This document shows, one piece after another, positions 27,121 through 35,666 of a DNA stretch of 64,000 nt. Under the pieces are notes generated by a model. The model did not search any database. It had not been told where the DNA came from and saw only the letters and a program-made list of their open reading frames with translations. Positions within the stretch are counted from its first letter, which is position 1. Each line of letters opens with the position of its first letter. The stretch is from Salinibacter grassmerensis (GTDB lineage Bacteria > Bacteroidota > Rhodothermia > Rhodothermales > Salinibacteraceae). A program made the position numbers and the translations under genes. Location of the stretch: positions 434,001-498,000 of the forward strand of contig NZ_CAMTTF010000002.1 in assembly GCF_947077765.1 (NCBI RefSeq), given 5' to 3'.

Positions 27121-27564
27121 ATGGAACAGGATGTAGGTGAGTCGACGAGTGTCGACTCCGCGTTTGAAGGACTTAAACAGCGCGTTGAGACAGCCCTGCG
27201 CGATCCATTGGAAGAGCAATGGGACGAAGTGCTGGGGCAGTGGAAAGAGGCGTCTTCTTCCGAGCGTCAGGCCGTGCGTCAGTACGCGACCGAACTCCGC
27301 GACCGTATACTCGACAGTCTGCTGGCCGCCGACACCGCCGATGAGCTCAGGCGGGGCCTTGCCCTCGGGTACGCCGAGATGAAGTGCCACTGGACGATGC
27401 TCAACACGCGCATACAGCACCAGACTGCACAAACCGGTCGTCCAGAAGAGCCGCTCATCTATCGGGCGACCTGCGTGAGCCTTATTGTGCAGACCCTGGA
27501 GCCACTGCTCAGCCGAGAGCACGTGGAGGACCTTGCGTCCTTTCTGGCCGAGCCGCTCAGTTAA
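27121..27564 (+). CDS. Acidic helical protein of unknown function
   Basis: A 147-residue, probably all-helical cytosolic protein (for example FEGLKQRVETALRDPLEEQW, AVRQYATELRDRILDSLLAA). I recognise no family. It carries Cys in EMKCHWTMLN and RATCVSLIV and no hydrophobic membrane segment. Coding is supported by typical codon use, helical periodicity, an ATG start and a strong terminator 67 bases beyond the stop. It is transcribed divergently from the PYP gene across a shared 360-base region, so co-regulation is possible but unproven. Confidence 0.6.
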   Translation: MEQDVGESTSVDSAFEGLKQRVETALRDPLEEQWDEVLGQWKEASSSERQAVRQYATELRDRILDSLLAADTADELRRGLALGYAEMKCHWTMLNTRIQHQTAQTGRPEEPLIYRATCVSLIVQTLEPLLSREHVEDLASFLAEPLS

Positions 27565-27630
27565 CCAGGCCGGTCGTCCCGTCGACTCCATCGAAGAGTC
27601 TGGAAGAAGCCGGTTCAAGTCTGCTCCGTT

Positions 27631-27667
27631 GAGGGGGCGCCCGTTGCAAGGCGGGGGCGCCCTTTTC
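27631..27667 (+). terminator. Rho-independent terminator after the unknown helical-protein gene
   Basis: GC-rich inverted repeat with arms containing GGGCGCCCG and CGGGGGCGCCC around a short loop, followed by TTTTCT. It lies between the gene ending at 27564 and the terC start, so terC is probably transcribed from its own promoter. Confidence 0.7.
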
Positions 27668-27754
27668 TACATTCTGTGCCACCGGCAGTGCTCGCGGCAC
27701 CCCGGCGGGCGAACTTGAGCCCTCGACACGGACCTCACACAATGCCTCAGTCCC

Positions 27755-28540
27755 ATGGAGTGGATCGCCTCCCCCGAAGCGTGGATCGCGCTCGGTGCGC
27801 TGACGGTCCTTGAGATCGTCTTGGGCATCGACAACATCGTATTTATCTCGATCCTGTCGAACAAGCTGCCCGCGAAGCAGCAGCCCCTCGCGCGGCGGGT
27901 TGGACTGGGATTGGCCCTTGCCGGGCGCGTCGTGCTTCTGCTCTCGATCAGCTGGGTGATGTCCCTCACCGCACCGCTCTTCTCGGTGCTGGCGCACGCC
28001 TTCAGTGGGCGCGACTTGATTTTGCTGATCGGCGGATTCTTTCTCATCGGCAAGGCGACGACGGAGATCCACGACAAATTGGAAGGGGAGGACGGGGCGA
28101 CGGAGGCCCGGGCCGAGGTGACCTTCACGAGCGTCATTGCCCAAATCTTTCTGCTCGATCTCGTCTTCTCCCTGGATTCCGTGATTACGGCGGTGGGGAT
28201 GGCCGAGCACGTCGAGGTCATGATCGCCGCCGTCACCATCGCCATCTTCATCATGATGGCGTCGGCGGAGACCATCTCGTCCTTCATCGAGGCGCACCCC
28301 ACCCTGAAGATGTTGGCGCTGAGCTTTCTTCTCCTGATCGGGGTTACGCTCGTGGCGGAGGGGCTGGGGCAGCACATCCCGAAGGGCTACATCTACTCCG
28401 CGATGGCGTTCTCGGTGCTGGTGGAGGTGCTCAACCTGAGTGCTGTACGGGAGGACGAAGCGGCGGCGGAAGAACCGGTCCACCTGCACCGGCCCCGGCT
28501 GCGGCGGGCGGTGGAGCGCGCCGTGGAAGAAGAGCGTTGA
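27755..28540 (+). CDS. TerC-family integral membrane protein
   Basis: A 261-residue protein with about seven membrane helices. The TerC signature is at the N terminus: WIALGALTVLEIVLGIDNIV, with the acidic Glu and Asp residues within the membrane that are thought to bind metal. The matching second half has IFLLDLVFSLDSVITAVGMA. Members are linked to manganese export (MntX/Alx type) and to tellurium resistance; recent work favours metal-ion export coupled to secretion. No tellurium genes are near. The C terminus is a hydrophilic tail of about 30 residues. The gene is convergent with argH. Confidence 0.92.
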   Translation: MEWIASPEAWIALGALTVLEIVLGIDNIVFISILSNKLPAKQQPLARRVGLGLALAGRVVLLLSISWVMSLTAPLFSVLAHAFSGRDLILLIGGFFLIGKATTEIHDKLEGEDGATEARAEVTFTSVIAQIFLLDLVFSLDSVITAVGMAEHVEVMIAAVTIAIFIMMASAETISSFIEAHPTLKMLALSFLLLIGVTLVAEGLGQHIPKGYIYSAMAFSVLVEVLNLSAVREDEAAAEEPVHLHRPRLRRAVERAVEEER

Positions 28541-28571
28541 CTGTGCGAGGACGCCTGGCGAAACCGATGGT

Positions 28572-29891
28572 TTAGAAGGCGGCGGTCCAGTCGCTGTGGG
28601 TGTCGATCTGGCTCCGCACGAGGTCGGGACGCTCCTGGCCGGGGGTGCCGTCGGTCTCGTACGCGTCGAGGACGGCATCGGGATCGATGGGGCCCGGGGC
28701 AGTATCCTCGGCCGCAGCCTGCTGGTAGGCGGACCGGAAGGGCACGCCCTCCGCGACCTGCGCCAGCGCCCGCTGGGTAGCGAGGAGGGCTGGGGTGCAC
28801 GCGGCCCGCGTCTGGTTGGGATTGAACGTGACGCCGCGAGCCACCTCGGTCAGCGCGGTGAGCACGTCGGAGGTCATCTCTACGCTGCGCATGGCCGCCG
28901 CTTTCGTGAGCTGGAGGTCGCGGTGGTACCCGCCGGGTAGGTTCGAGGGGCCGGTCGCGAGGTGTTGCATCTCGGCGGCGAGGCGGGGGTGATAGGCCCG
29001 CGCCAACTCCAGCACGTCCGGATTCTGCTTCTGCGGCATGATGCTGCTGCCGGTGCAGTGCTCCGGCGGCAGGTCCACGAAGTCGAACTCGGCGGTAGCG
29101 AAGAGGACGAGGTCGGACGCTAGCCGGTTGCAGGTGGCGCCGACCTGCGTGCAGGCGTGGCTAACGGCGAGTTCGTGCTTGCCCCGGCTCAGCTGCACGG
29201 CCGTGGCGTGGGTCTGCACGGTGCGGAAGCCGAGGCGGTCGGCCACGGCCGTGCGTGGCAGGTCGATTACGGGCACGCCGTAGCCCGCGGCGCTGCCGAG
29301 GGGGGAGACGTTGATCCGGCGGCGGGCGTGGCGGAGCGCATCGAGGTCGCCCGCCAGCGTCTCCGCGTACCCCAGTGCCCAGAGGGCGGCGGTAGACGGC
29401 ATGGCCCGCTGCAGGTGGGTGTAGCCCGGCATGAGAACGTCCGGATGCCGGTCTGCGAGCTCGCACAGCACGTCGGCGAGGGCGGCGGCCTGGCCCCCGA
29501 TTGTGGCGAGGGCGTCGCGGAGATAGAGCCGGAGTGCGGCGAGCACCTGGTCGTTGCGCGAGCGCCCCGTGTGCAGCTTCTCGCCGGCCGTCCCGGCGTG
29601 CTCGGTCACGAACCGCTCGATCACGGTGTGGCAGTCCTCGTCCTCGGGCGTGACGGTCACCTCTCCGTCGTCGAACGCGTCGAGGAGGGCGTCCAGCGCG
29701 CCGCCGATCCGCGTCCACTCCGTCTCCGAAAGCACGTCGATCTGGCGGAGGCCCCAGGCGTGGGCGCGGCTCGCCCGTACGTCATAGGGCAGCAGCAGGC
29801 GGTCCCATTCATAATCGTCTCCGACCGTAAACCGGTGGACCCAGTCCTCGGTGGGCGTCGTCGTGTCGTGGTCCCAGATCGGTGTGCTCAT
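28572..29891 (-). CDS. argH: Argininosuccinate lyase
   Basis: A 439-residue enzyme releasing arginine and fumarate from argininosuccinate, the last step of the pathway. The fumarase/aspartase-superfamily signature GSSIMPQKQNPDVLELARA contains the catalytic Ser loop. Other conserved blocks are HTGRSRNDQVLAALRLYLRD and the TxxHxxQRAMP-type element YTHLQRAMPSTAALW, with the catalytic His region. The protein is slightly shorter than E. coli ArgH (457) but complete. It is the last gene of the arginine operon, 114 bases after argE. There is no clear terminator before the convergent terC stop. Confidence 0.95.
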   Translation of the reverse strand: MSTPIWDHDTTTPTEDWVHRFTVGDDYEWDRLLLPYDVRASRAHAWGLRQIDVLSETEWTRIGGALDALLDAFDDGEVTVTPEDEDCHTVIERFVTEHAGTAGEKLHTGRSRNDQVLAALRLYLRDALATIGGQAAALADVLCELADRHPDVLMPGYTHLQRAMPSTAALWALGYAETLAGDLDALRHARRRINVSPLGSAAGYGVPVIDLPRTAVADRLGFRTVQTHATAVQLSRGKHELAVSHACTQVGATCNRLASDLVLFATAEFDFVDLPPEHCTGSSIMPQKQNPDVLELARAYHPRLAAEMQHLATGPSNLPGGYHRDLQLTKAAAMRSVEMTSDVLTALTEVARGVTFNPNQTRAACTPALLATQRALAQVAEGVPFRSAYQQAAAEDTAPGPIDPDAVLDAYETDGTPGQERPDLVRSQIDTHSDWTAAF

Positions 29892-30005
29892 GGCATGCGT
29901 CTGTCCGGAGAAAGGAAAGTGGAGAGAATGCGTGCGCAGAGGGAGGAGACCGGCGGAGGAACGCCACCAGTAGGGTGTGGCGCTGTCGATCTCGTCGGTG
30001 TGCTC

Positions 30006-31106
30006 TCACGGGTGATCACGGGTGGTCGAAAAGTAGGCCCGGATCAAATCCCGGTAGACGACGACGGCCCGTCTCACCTCGTCCACCTCGATGCGCTCCG
30101 TGGCGGTGTGCGAGCGGGTGCTCGGGCCCGGTCCCATCTTGACCGTGGGCACGTCGTGAAGGAAGACCCAATCCGACGAGGTAGGAGACCCGAAGGGCTG
30201 GGCGTTGGGCCGGGCAGACTGGGCGGCCTGGGCGATCCGCGCGTCTCTGGGCGTGGCGCAGGGCACGAGGCGGTCGCTGTAGACCTCCACCTCCGCGTCC
30301 ACCGCCTCGGACACCTGATCCGCAATCTCGTCGTGCGTGTAGGCGGGCGTGGTGCGGAGGTCGACGGTGAAGACGCAGTGCTCGGGCACCACGTTGTGTG
30401 CGTCGCCGCCCTCGATGGTGGTGACCGTCGCGGTTGGCGCACCGAGGTGCGGGGCCTCCCGGTTCAGGGGAAGGGCCTCGAGCTGCTGGATCGCCGCCAG
30501 GGCCGCCGGAATCGCGTTTTCGCCGAGATGCGACCGGCCGGCGTGCGCGGCCGTTCCTCGGGCGTGGATCTTGAGGATGAGCAGGCCCTTCTGCGCGACG
30601 CAGGGGCGAAGTGTGGTGGGTTCGCCTACGACGGCGGCGGAAAGGGACGGAAGTTCGGGACGGAGGTCCTGCAGCCCGTTTCTGACGCCGCCGGACTCCT
30701 CGTGCGTGGTGAGGCCGACGAGGAGCTGTCCATCGCTTGGGGCCCACCCCTCCGCCGCCAGGGAGAGCAGCGCCATCGTCATCGCGGCGCCGCTGGCCTT
30801 CGCGTCTACACTGCCCCGGCCGTAGAGGACGCCGTCGGTCTCGACCGGCTCGAACGGCTCGTACGGGTGGTCGCTCGACGGCGGCACGACGTCGAGGTGC
30901 GAGTTCAGCAGAAGCGTGTCCTCACCTGCGCCGACGCCGAAGGCGATGTTGTCGTCGTGCCGCAGCACGTCGACCCCGGCGCGCCGGACGTGGGCCTCCA
31001 CGAAGTCGGCAATTGCCGCCTCCTCTCCGCTGAGGGAGGGGAAGCGGATGAGCTCCTTTAGAAGGTCAACGGCGTCGGTGGTGCTCGAAGAAGAGGAGGA
31101 GTGCAT
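30006..31106 (-). CDS. argE: M20-family N-acyl-citrulline/ornithine deacylase
   Basis: A 366-residue di-zinc amidohydrolase of the M20 family. Metal ligands are visible: His and Asp in LLNSHLDVVPP, the bridging Asp in LYGRGSVDAKASGAAM, the catalytic Glu pair in THEESGGVRNG, Glu in VVGEPTTLRP, and the terminal His in TRSHTATERIEVDE. The dimerisation-domain His is in GTAAHAGRSHLGENAI. In a pathway with argF', deacylation normally follows carbamoylation, so the substrate is expected to be N-acyl-citrulline rather than N-acetylornithine. That is inferred from the operon. The protein begins with a run of six Ser. Confidence 0.88.
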   Translation of the reverse strand: MHSSSSSSTTDAVDLLKELIRFPSLSGEEAAIADFVEAHVRRAGVDVLRHDDNIAFGVGAGEDTLLLNSHLDVVPPSSDHPYEPFEPVETDGVLYGRGSVDAKASGAAMTMALLSLAAEGWAPSDGQLLVGLTTHEESGGVRNGLQDLRPELPSLSAAVVGEPTTLRPCVAQKGLLILKIHARGTAAHAGRSHLGENAIPAALAAIQQLEALPLNREAPHLGAPTATVTTIEGGDAHNVVPEHCVFTVDLRTTPAYTHDEIADQVSEAVDAEVEVYSDRLVPCATPRDARIAQAAQSARPNAQPFGSPTSSDWVFLHDVPTVKMGPGPSTRSHTATERIEVDEVRRAVVVYRDLIRAYFSTTRDHP

Positions 31107-31218
31107 TGTATCAACCGGTTGGGACGATGGCTCGCGTTACTGGTGTCCCCGGCCCTCTCGTGGTTTGCAGGGCGAGACGAAGCCGGGGCAACGTCCGCCA
31201 GGCCGAACGATCCGTGGG

Positions 31219-32022
31219 TCACGATCGGCGCACGATTTCTGTTGCTCGGGACCGGGACAGAAGGTCGTCCGGACCGCAGATGTGAACCTCGCCGACGGGG
31301 CCGTCGAGGGCGTCGAGTGCCGTTTCGACCTTCACGCGCATGCCCCCATCGATCCAGCCGTCCGCGATTCCTTGCCTGGCGGTGGCCGGGGTGCAGGCGT
31401 TAAGGCGGGACTCGGGATTCCCGGCGTCCCGGCGCACGGCTCCCGCCTCGGTGACGTAGAGCAACTGCTCGGCCGCCAGGGCCTCAGCCAGCGCACGGGC
31501 AACCGTGTCGGCGTTCACGTTGTAGACCTGCCCCCCGTCGTCGATGCCGAGGGGGGCCACGACGGGAACCAGTGACCGATCCAGAAGCCCGTTCAGGAGC
31601 GACGGGTCCACGTGCTCGATGTCGCCGACCCATCCAAAATCGACGGTCTTTCCATTGACGTCCCACGCCGGACGCTTCGAGACCTGGACCAGGGCGGCGT
31701 CGGCCCCGGAGATCCCCACCGCGGTGAGGTCGTGCTGCTGTGCTTCTGAGACGAGGGTCGTGTTGAGCGAGCCCCGCATGGCCCACTGCGCAATCTTAAG
31801 GTCGAGGTCGGTCGTGATGCGGCGGCCCTGGACCCGCTCCGGCGTGTGGCCGAGTCGATCCGCGAGGGCGGTCATCTGCGTGCCGCCGCCGTGAACGAGC
31901 ACCACCGGGGCGTCCTCGTGCAGCGCCTGCACGCCGGGCCACAGCCCTGTGGGTGCGCTCGCCTCATCGAGAAGCGATCCGCTAATCTTGATGACGGTCG
32001 GGGAGGGCTTTTGCGGAGGCAT
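31219..32022 (-). CDS. argB: N-acylglutamate kinase
   Basis: A 267-residue amino-acid-kinase-fold enzyme phosphorylating the gamma-carboxyl of N-acylglutamate. Motifs are TVIKISGSLLDE (Lys for phosphate binding), VVLVHGGGTQMTALADRLG, RVQGRRITTDLDLKIAQWAM (acyl-glutamate binding Arg) and YNVNADTVARALAEAL with the conserved N-D. The C-terminal WIDGGMRVKVETALDAL is the ATP/Lys element. It lacks the N-terminal helix of arginine-inhibited kinases (the domain starts at about residue 8), so feedback by arginine at this enzyme is unlikely. The ATG at 32022 is chosen; a longer frame reaches 32109 into the spacer. Confidence 0.93.
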   Translation of the reverse strand: MPPQKPSPTVIKISGSLLDEASAPTGLWPGVQALHEDAPVVLVHGGGTQMTALADRLGHTPERVQGRRITTDLDLKIAQWAMRGSLNTTLVSEAQQHDLTAVGISGADAALVQVSKRPAWDVNGKTVDFGWVGDIEHVDPSLLNGLLDRSLVPVVAPLGIDDGGQVYNVNADTVARALAEALAAEQLLYVTEAGAVRRDAGNPESRLNACTPATARQGIADGWIDGGMRVKVETALDALDGPVGEVHICGPDDLLSRSRATEIVRRS

Positions 32023-32135
32023 TGTCGCTGCGGTAGAGTCGCTTCGTTCGAAAACAGAGAGGAGGGCGTGGGGGAAGGCATTGCTGAGGGAGCCCCCAGT
32101 TGCCTCCACTCACTCCTCATTCTGCGGCCCCGTGA

Positions 32136-33197
32136 TCAGAGGCTCCAGACGTACTCAAGCAGTGCTTTCTGCGCGTGAAGGCGATACTCGGCCTGGTCGA
32201 GGTGGGCGGCACGCGGACCGTCGAGCACCGCGTCGTCCACCACCACGTTGCGGCGCACGGGCAGGCAGTGCATGAAGAGGCCCTCCCGGCTGTGCGCCAT
32301 CAGGTCCGCGGTGATGCGCCAGTCGGAGCGTGCCGCCCGGGCCTCGGACTCGGCCTCCGGGTTCTCGTACATGAGCGGGCCGCCCCACGACTTGGCGTAG
32401 ACCACGTCGGCGTTCTCCGCCGCGGCCGCCTGGTCGCTTGTCGCCGAGACCGACCCGCCCTGCCCCTTGGCCAGCGCCTCCGCCTCGGCCATCACTTTCG
32501 GGGCCAGGGCGTGCGTGTCGGGGCGGGCCACGGTCACGTCCATGCCACAACGGGCCGCCGTGCGGAGTGCTGTGTTCGGCACGGCCATTGGCAGGGGCTT
32601 CGGGTGGGGGGCCCACGAGAGGACGAAGGTTTTGTCCGCGAGGTCCTCCCCGAACCGCTCGGTGAGCAGGGCCGCGTCGGAGAGGCCCTGGCACGGGTGC
32701 GCCCCGGCCGACTCCAGGTTGATGACTGGCACCGTCGCGTGCTCGGCGATGGTGCGGATGAGCGTGTCCTGCTCGTCCGCGGCGTAGTCGGTGCCGGAGG
32801 CGAAGACGCGGACGCCCAGGGCATCATGGTAGCGCGACAGCACGCCGATCGCGTCCCGGACGTGCTCGGCCGGGCCCCCATCCATCACGGCCCCCTCCGT
32901 CCACTCCAGATCCCAGCTCCCATTGCCCGGCACCAGGGTGGTATGGTGGGCCCCGAGGTGGGCGGCGGCCCCTTCCATCGAGGTGCGCGTGCGGAGCGAG
33001 GGGTTCATGAAGATAAGCCCGAGCGACGAGCCCGAAGCGGCCCCGGCGTGTAGGGTGTCGTCGTGTCGATGCTGCACGGCAGCGTGACGGAGGGCGTCCC
33101 AGGTCGCGTCCGAAAACGCGTCGACGCGGAGGACGTGCTGCAGATCGTCGTCCGTGTCGGAGGACGACGAGGTCGGCGTGGGTGGGGAGGTTGGCAT
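32136..33197 (-). CDS. argF': N-acyl-ornithine carbamoyltransferase (AOTCase/SOTCase type)
   Basis: A 353-residue transcarbamylase. The carbamoyl-phosphate loop is FMNPSLRTRTSMEGAA; the AOTCase/SOTCase-specific blocks are GNGSWDLEWTEGAVMDG, WAPHPKPLPMAVPNTAL and FMHCLPVRRN, which replace the SMG loop of ordinary ornithine transcarbamylase. Two residues conflict on acyl specificity: in GGPAEHVRDA an Ala occupies the position of AOTCase Glu92 / SOTCase Pro90 by hand alignment, whereas the C-terminal RLHAQKALLEY keeps the Lys302 motif of AOTCase. Acetyl versus succinyl is left open. A Ser/Thr/Pro/Asp tail of about 17 residues is at the N terminus. Confidence 0.88.
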   Translation of the reverse strand: MPTSPPTPTSSSSDTDDDLQHVLRVDAFSDATWDALRHAAVQHRHDDTLHAGAASGSSLGLIFMNPSLRTRTSMEGAAAHLGAHHTTLVPGNGSWDLEWTEGAVMDGGPAEHVRDAIGVLSRYHDALGVRVFASGTDYAADEQDTLIRTIAEHATVPVINLESAGAHPCQGLSDAALLTERFGEDLADKTFVLSWAPHPKPLPMAVPNTALRTAARCGMDVTVARPDTHALAPKVMAEAEALAKGQGGSVSATSDQAAAAENADVVYAKSWGGPLMYENPEAESEARAARSDWRITADLMAHSREGLFMHCLPVRRNVVVDDAVLDGPRAAHLDQAEYRLHAQKALLEYVWSL

Positions 33198-33261
33198 TGG
33201 GGAAAAGCTTGTTGGCAGGTAGACGGTAGGAAAATCGGCGGCTTGCTGCGCCTCGGGGACG

Positions 33262-34449
33262 TCAGTGCGCTCCGGTAGTGACCGTGGTGGCGTCGAGGGC
33301 CGCGTGGAGCGCGTCCGCAAAGGCGGCCACGTCGTCGTCCGAGACGATGAGCGGGGGCATCAGGCGCATCACGTGCGGGTCCGACGAGCCACCGACGAGC
33401 ACACCCTGATCGCGAAGCGCATCGATCACGGGCTCGACCGGCCGATCCAGATGGAGCCCCATCAGGCAACCGCGCCCGCGCACCTCCTCGACGACCGGCC
33501 CCACAGCCCCAGCCACCTGCTCGTGGATGTCGGTAGCCCGGGCCATCAGGTCGTCCTCGACCAGCGTCGTGAGGGTGGCCTCCACAGCCGCCATCGCGAG
33601 CATCCCCCCGCCGAACGTGGAGCCCTGGTCGCCGGTCTCGACGGTCGCGGCCACGGCGTCGTCCACGAGCACGGCGCTCACGGGCATTCCCGCGCCGAGG
33701 CTCTTGGCGAGCGCGACGAGGTCGGGCGTCGCCCCCAGTTGCTCACTCATGGAAAACGTGCCGGTCCGTCCCACGCCCGTCTGCACCTCGTCGAAAATCA
33801 GAAGCGTACCGTACTTGTCGCAGAGCGTGCGGAGGCCCTGCACGTAATCGGCGGGCATCGTCCGCATGCCGGCGATGCTCTGGATTGGCTCTAGGAGCAC
33901 GGCCGCGATGTCCTCGGTGGCCAGCACTGCCTCCGCGGCGTCGAGGTCTCCCACCGGGACCCAGGTCGTCTCCGGGAGCACGTCCGCGTACGGCGCACGG
34001 TCCTTCTCGTCGTGCGTGGTGGCGAGGCTGCCGAGGGTACGTCCGTGCCAGCCCTGCTCCATCGCTACGATGCCGGACCGCCCCGTGTATTTCCGGGCCA
34101 GCTTCAGGGCCGTCTCGTTGGCCTCCGAGCCGGAGTTGGCGAAGAAGACGTTGCCGAGGCCGCTGGGAGCGAGTCCCGCCAGTCGCTGGGCGGCCCGGGC
34201 GCGGACCGGGCTGTGTGCGACGTTCGAGTAGAACATGAGCGTGTCCGCCTGGGCCTGCAGGGCCTCCACGACGGTTGGGGGGCAGTGGCCGAGCAGCGAC
34301 ACGCAGTGCCCCCCGTAAAAGTCGAGATACCGGGTGCCCTCGTCGTCCCATACGTAGGGTCCCTCCCCGCGCACGAGCGCCATGGGCATCTTGTCGTACG
34401 TCGGGATTTCGAGTTCCTGCTCCAGGTTGATCGTGTCTGTTGGGGGCAT
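33262..34449 (-). CDS. argD: N-acyl-ornithine aminotransferase
   Basis: A 395-residue class III PLP aminotransferase forming N-acyl-ornithine. The PLP-binding Lys is in LVALAKSLGAGMPVSAVLV, the Asp in LLIFDEVQTGVGRTGTF, and the phosphate-binding Gly/Ser in FANSGSEANETALKLARKYT. The N-terminal block ALVRGEGPYVWDDEGTRYLDFYGG is typical of ArgD. A much longer frame to 34872 runs through the argC end and is ignored; the ATG at 34449 starts the first family residues. Argininosuccinate-operon position and the argF' neighbour fit arginine rather than lysine use. Spacing to argC is 92 bases. Confidence 0.93.
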   Translation of the reverse strand: MPPTDTINLEQELEIPTYDKMPMALVRGEGPYVWDDEGTRYLDFYGGHCVSLLGHCPPTVVEALQAQADTLMFYSNVAHSPVRARAAQRLAGLAPSGLGNVFFANSGSEANETALKLARKYTGRSGIVAMEQGWHGRTLGSLATTHDEKDRAPYADVLPETTWVPVGDLDAAEAVLATEDIAAVLLEPIQSIAGMRTMPADYVQGLRTLCDKYGTLLIFDEVQTGVGRTGTFSMSEQLGATPDLVALAKSLGAGMPVSAVLVDDAVAATVETGDQGSTFGGGMLAMAAVEATLTTLVEDDLMARATDIHEQVAGAVGPVVEEVRGRGCLMGLHLDRPVEPVIDALRDQGVLVGGSSDPHVMRLMPPLIVSDDDVAAFADALHAALDATTVTTGAH

Positions 34450-34541
34450 GGGGGCTGTTGGTATGTAGGTGTGAGGGAGCGTAGGAAAGCGGAAGCACGA
34501 GCGAGCGTGGAGAGGCACGTCTCCACCCGCTGCGTACGCAT

Positions 34542-35573
34542 TCAAAGCGCGGGAGCGGAGCGCGGGGTAGGCACGAGGCCGGCGGTTTCGGGGAGGTCGA
34601 GCGTACGATTCAAGTTCTGCAGCGCCTGACTTGCAGCCCCCTTCAGGAGGTTGTCGAGGGCGAAGCCGACGATGAGGGTGGAGCCGTCTGTCTTCCAGCC
34701 GAGGTCGCAGAACGGGGTGCCCACCGTGGGCTGAAGCGCGGGCAATCCGTCCGGCGTGTGGCGGACGCAGGAGGCCTCGTCGTAGGCGGCGTCGTACTCC
34801 GCGGCTACGGCCCCTGGCTCGACGGGGGCGTCCCACTCGATATGGGCCGTGCCCCAGATTCCCCGTGTCCAAGGGCCGGAAGCGGGCACGAAGTCGAGCG
34901 ACACGTGGTCGCCGAGCGTCTGCCGGATTTCGGGGCCGTGCTGGTGGCTCATCACCTTGTAGGGGCGCACGTTGCCGTCGCGGTCAGGAAAGTGAGTGGC
35001 CGAAGAGGGCCTGGCGCCCGAGCCGGACGCGCCCGTGAGGGCAGTCACGTGGGCGGTGAACGGAATTTCTTTCTGAGAAAGGGGGGCAAGCGCCAGCGTG
35101 ATGCCGGTGGCGTAGCAGCCGGGATTGGCCACGAGCGACGCTCCCGTGATGTCGTCGCTCCACTCCGGCAGCCCGTATACGGCATCGGCCAGCAGGCCCG
35201 GGGCCGGATGCGTCGCGTCGAACCACTCGGGGTAGACCGCCGGGTTGCGGAAGCGAAAGTCGGCGCTCAGGTCCACGATGGGGCCGCCGAATCCGTGCTC
35301 CAACAGCGGGGGAATGACCTCCATACTCCGGCCGTGCTCCCCGGCCACGAGAAGTGCGTCGAGCGGCGAGGGGTCCAGGTCCTCCGGTGCGACGAAGACC
35401 TGATCGACCTGTTCACGCAGGGATGGATGCGCCGCGCCGACGGCCTGGCCGGCAAACGTCCGGCTGGTCACCGTGTGGAGTGCGGCGGCAGGGTGGCCGG
35501 CCAGCAGGCGGATGAGTTCCCCCCCCACGTAGCCGGCGCCGTGGAGGAGGCCGATGTGGGCAGTGTCGTTCAT
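34542..35573 (-). CDS. argC: N-acyl-gamma-glutamyl-phosphate reductase
   Basis: A 343-residue NADPH-dependent reductase making N-acylglutamate semialdehyde. The dinucleotide loop is IGLLHGAGYVGGELIRLLAGHP and the catalytic Cys lies in LVANPGCYATGITLALAPL; the second active-site His is in VMSHQHGPEIRQTL. PIVDLSADFRFRNP is also conserved. Length equals family norms. Start choice: ATG at 35573, which directly precedes the Rossmann strand; an ATG ten codons upstream also exists. The gene is 93 bases after the P-loop gene and 92 bases before argD. Confidence 0.94.
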   Translation of the reverse strand: MNDTAHIGLLHGAGYVGGELIRLLAGHPAAALHTVTSRTFAGQAVGAAHPSLREQVDQVFVAPEDLDPSPLDALLVAGEHGRSMEVIPPLLEHGFGGPIVDLSADFRFRNPAVYPEWFDATHPAPGLLADAVYGLPEWSDDITGASLVANPGCYATGITLALAPLSQKEIPFTAHVTALTGASGSGARPSSATHFPDRDGNVRPYKVMSHQHGPEIRQTLGDHVSLDFVPASGPWTRGIWGTAHIEWDAPVEPGAVAAEYDAAYDEASCVRHTPDGLPALQPTVGTPFCDLGWKTDGSTLIVGFALDNLLKGAASQALQNLNRTLDLPETAGLVPTPRSAPAL

Positions 35574-35666
35574 GGGTGCGGGGACGGGGCGAGCAGATTT
35601 CATGATGACTGAGATACGTGTTGGAAAGTGCCGCGTGGGCACAGGAGGCACCGGGCGGCTTGCACA

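Noticed and set aside
27605-27640. GGTTCAAGTC, resembling a tRNA T-loop
   Set aside because: The flanking bases do not pair as a T stem and no other arm or CCA end is present; it lies just before the terminator.
29157-31061. 634-codon plus-strand frame opposite argH and argE
   Set aside because: It is the antisense shadow of two enzymes whose motifs are clear; no start or domain evidence.
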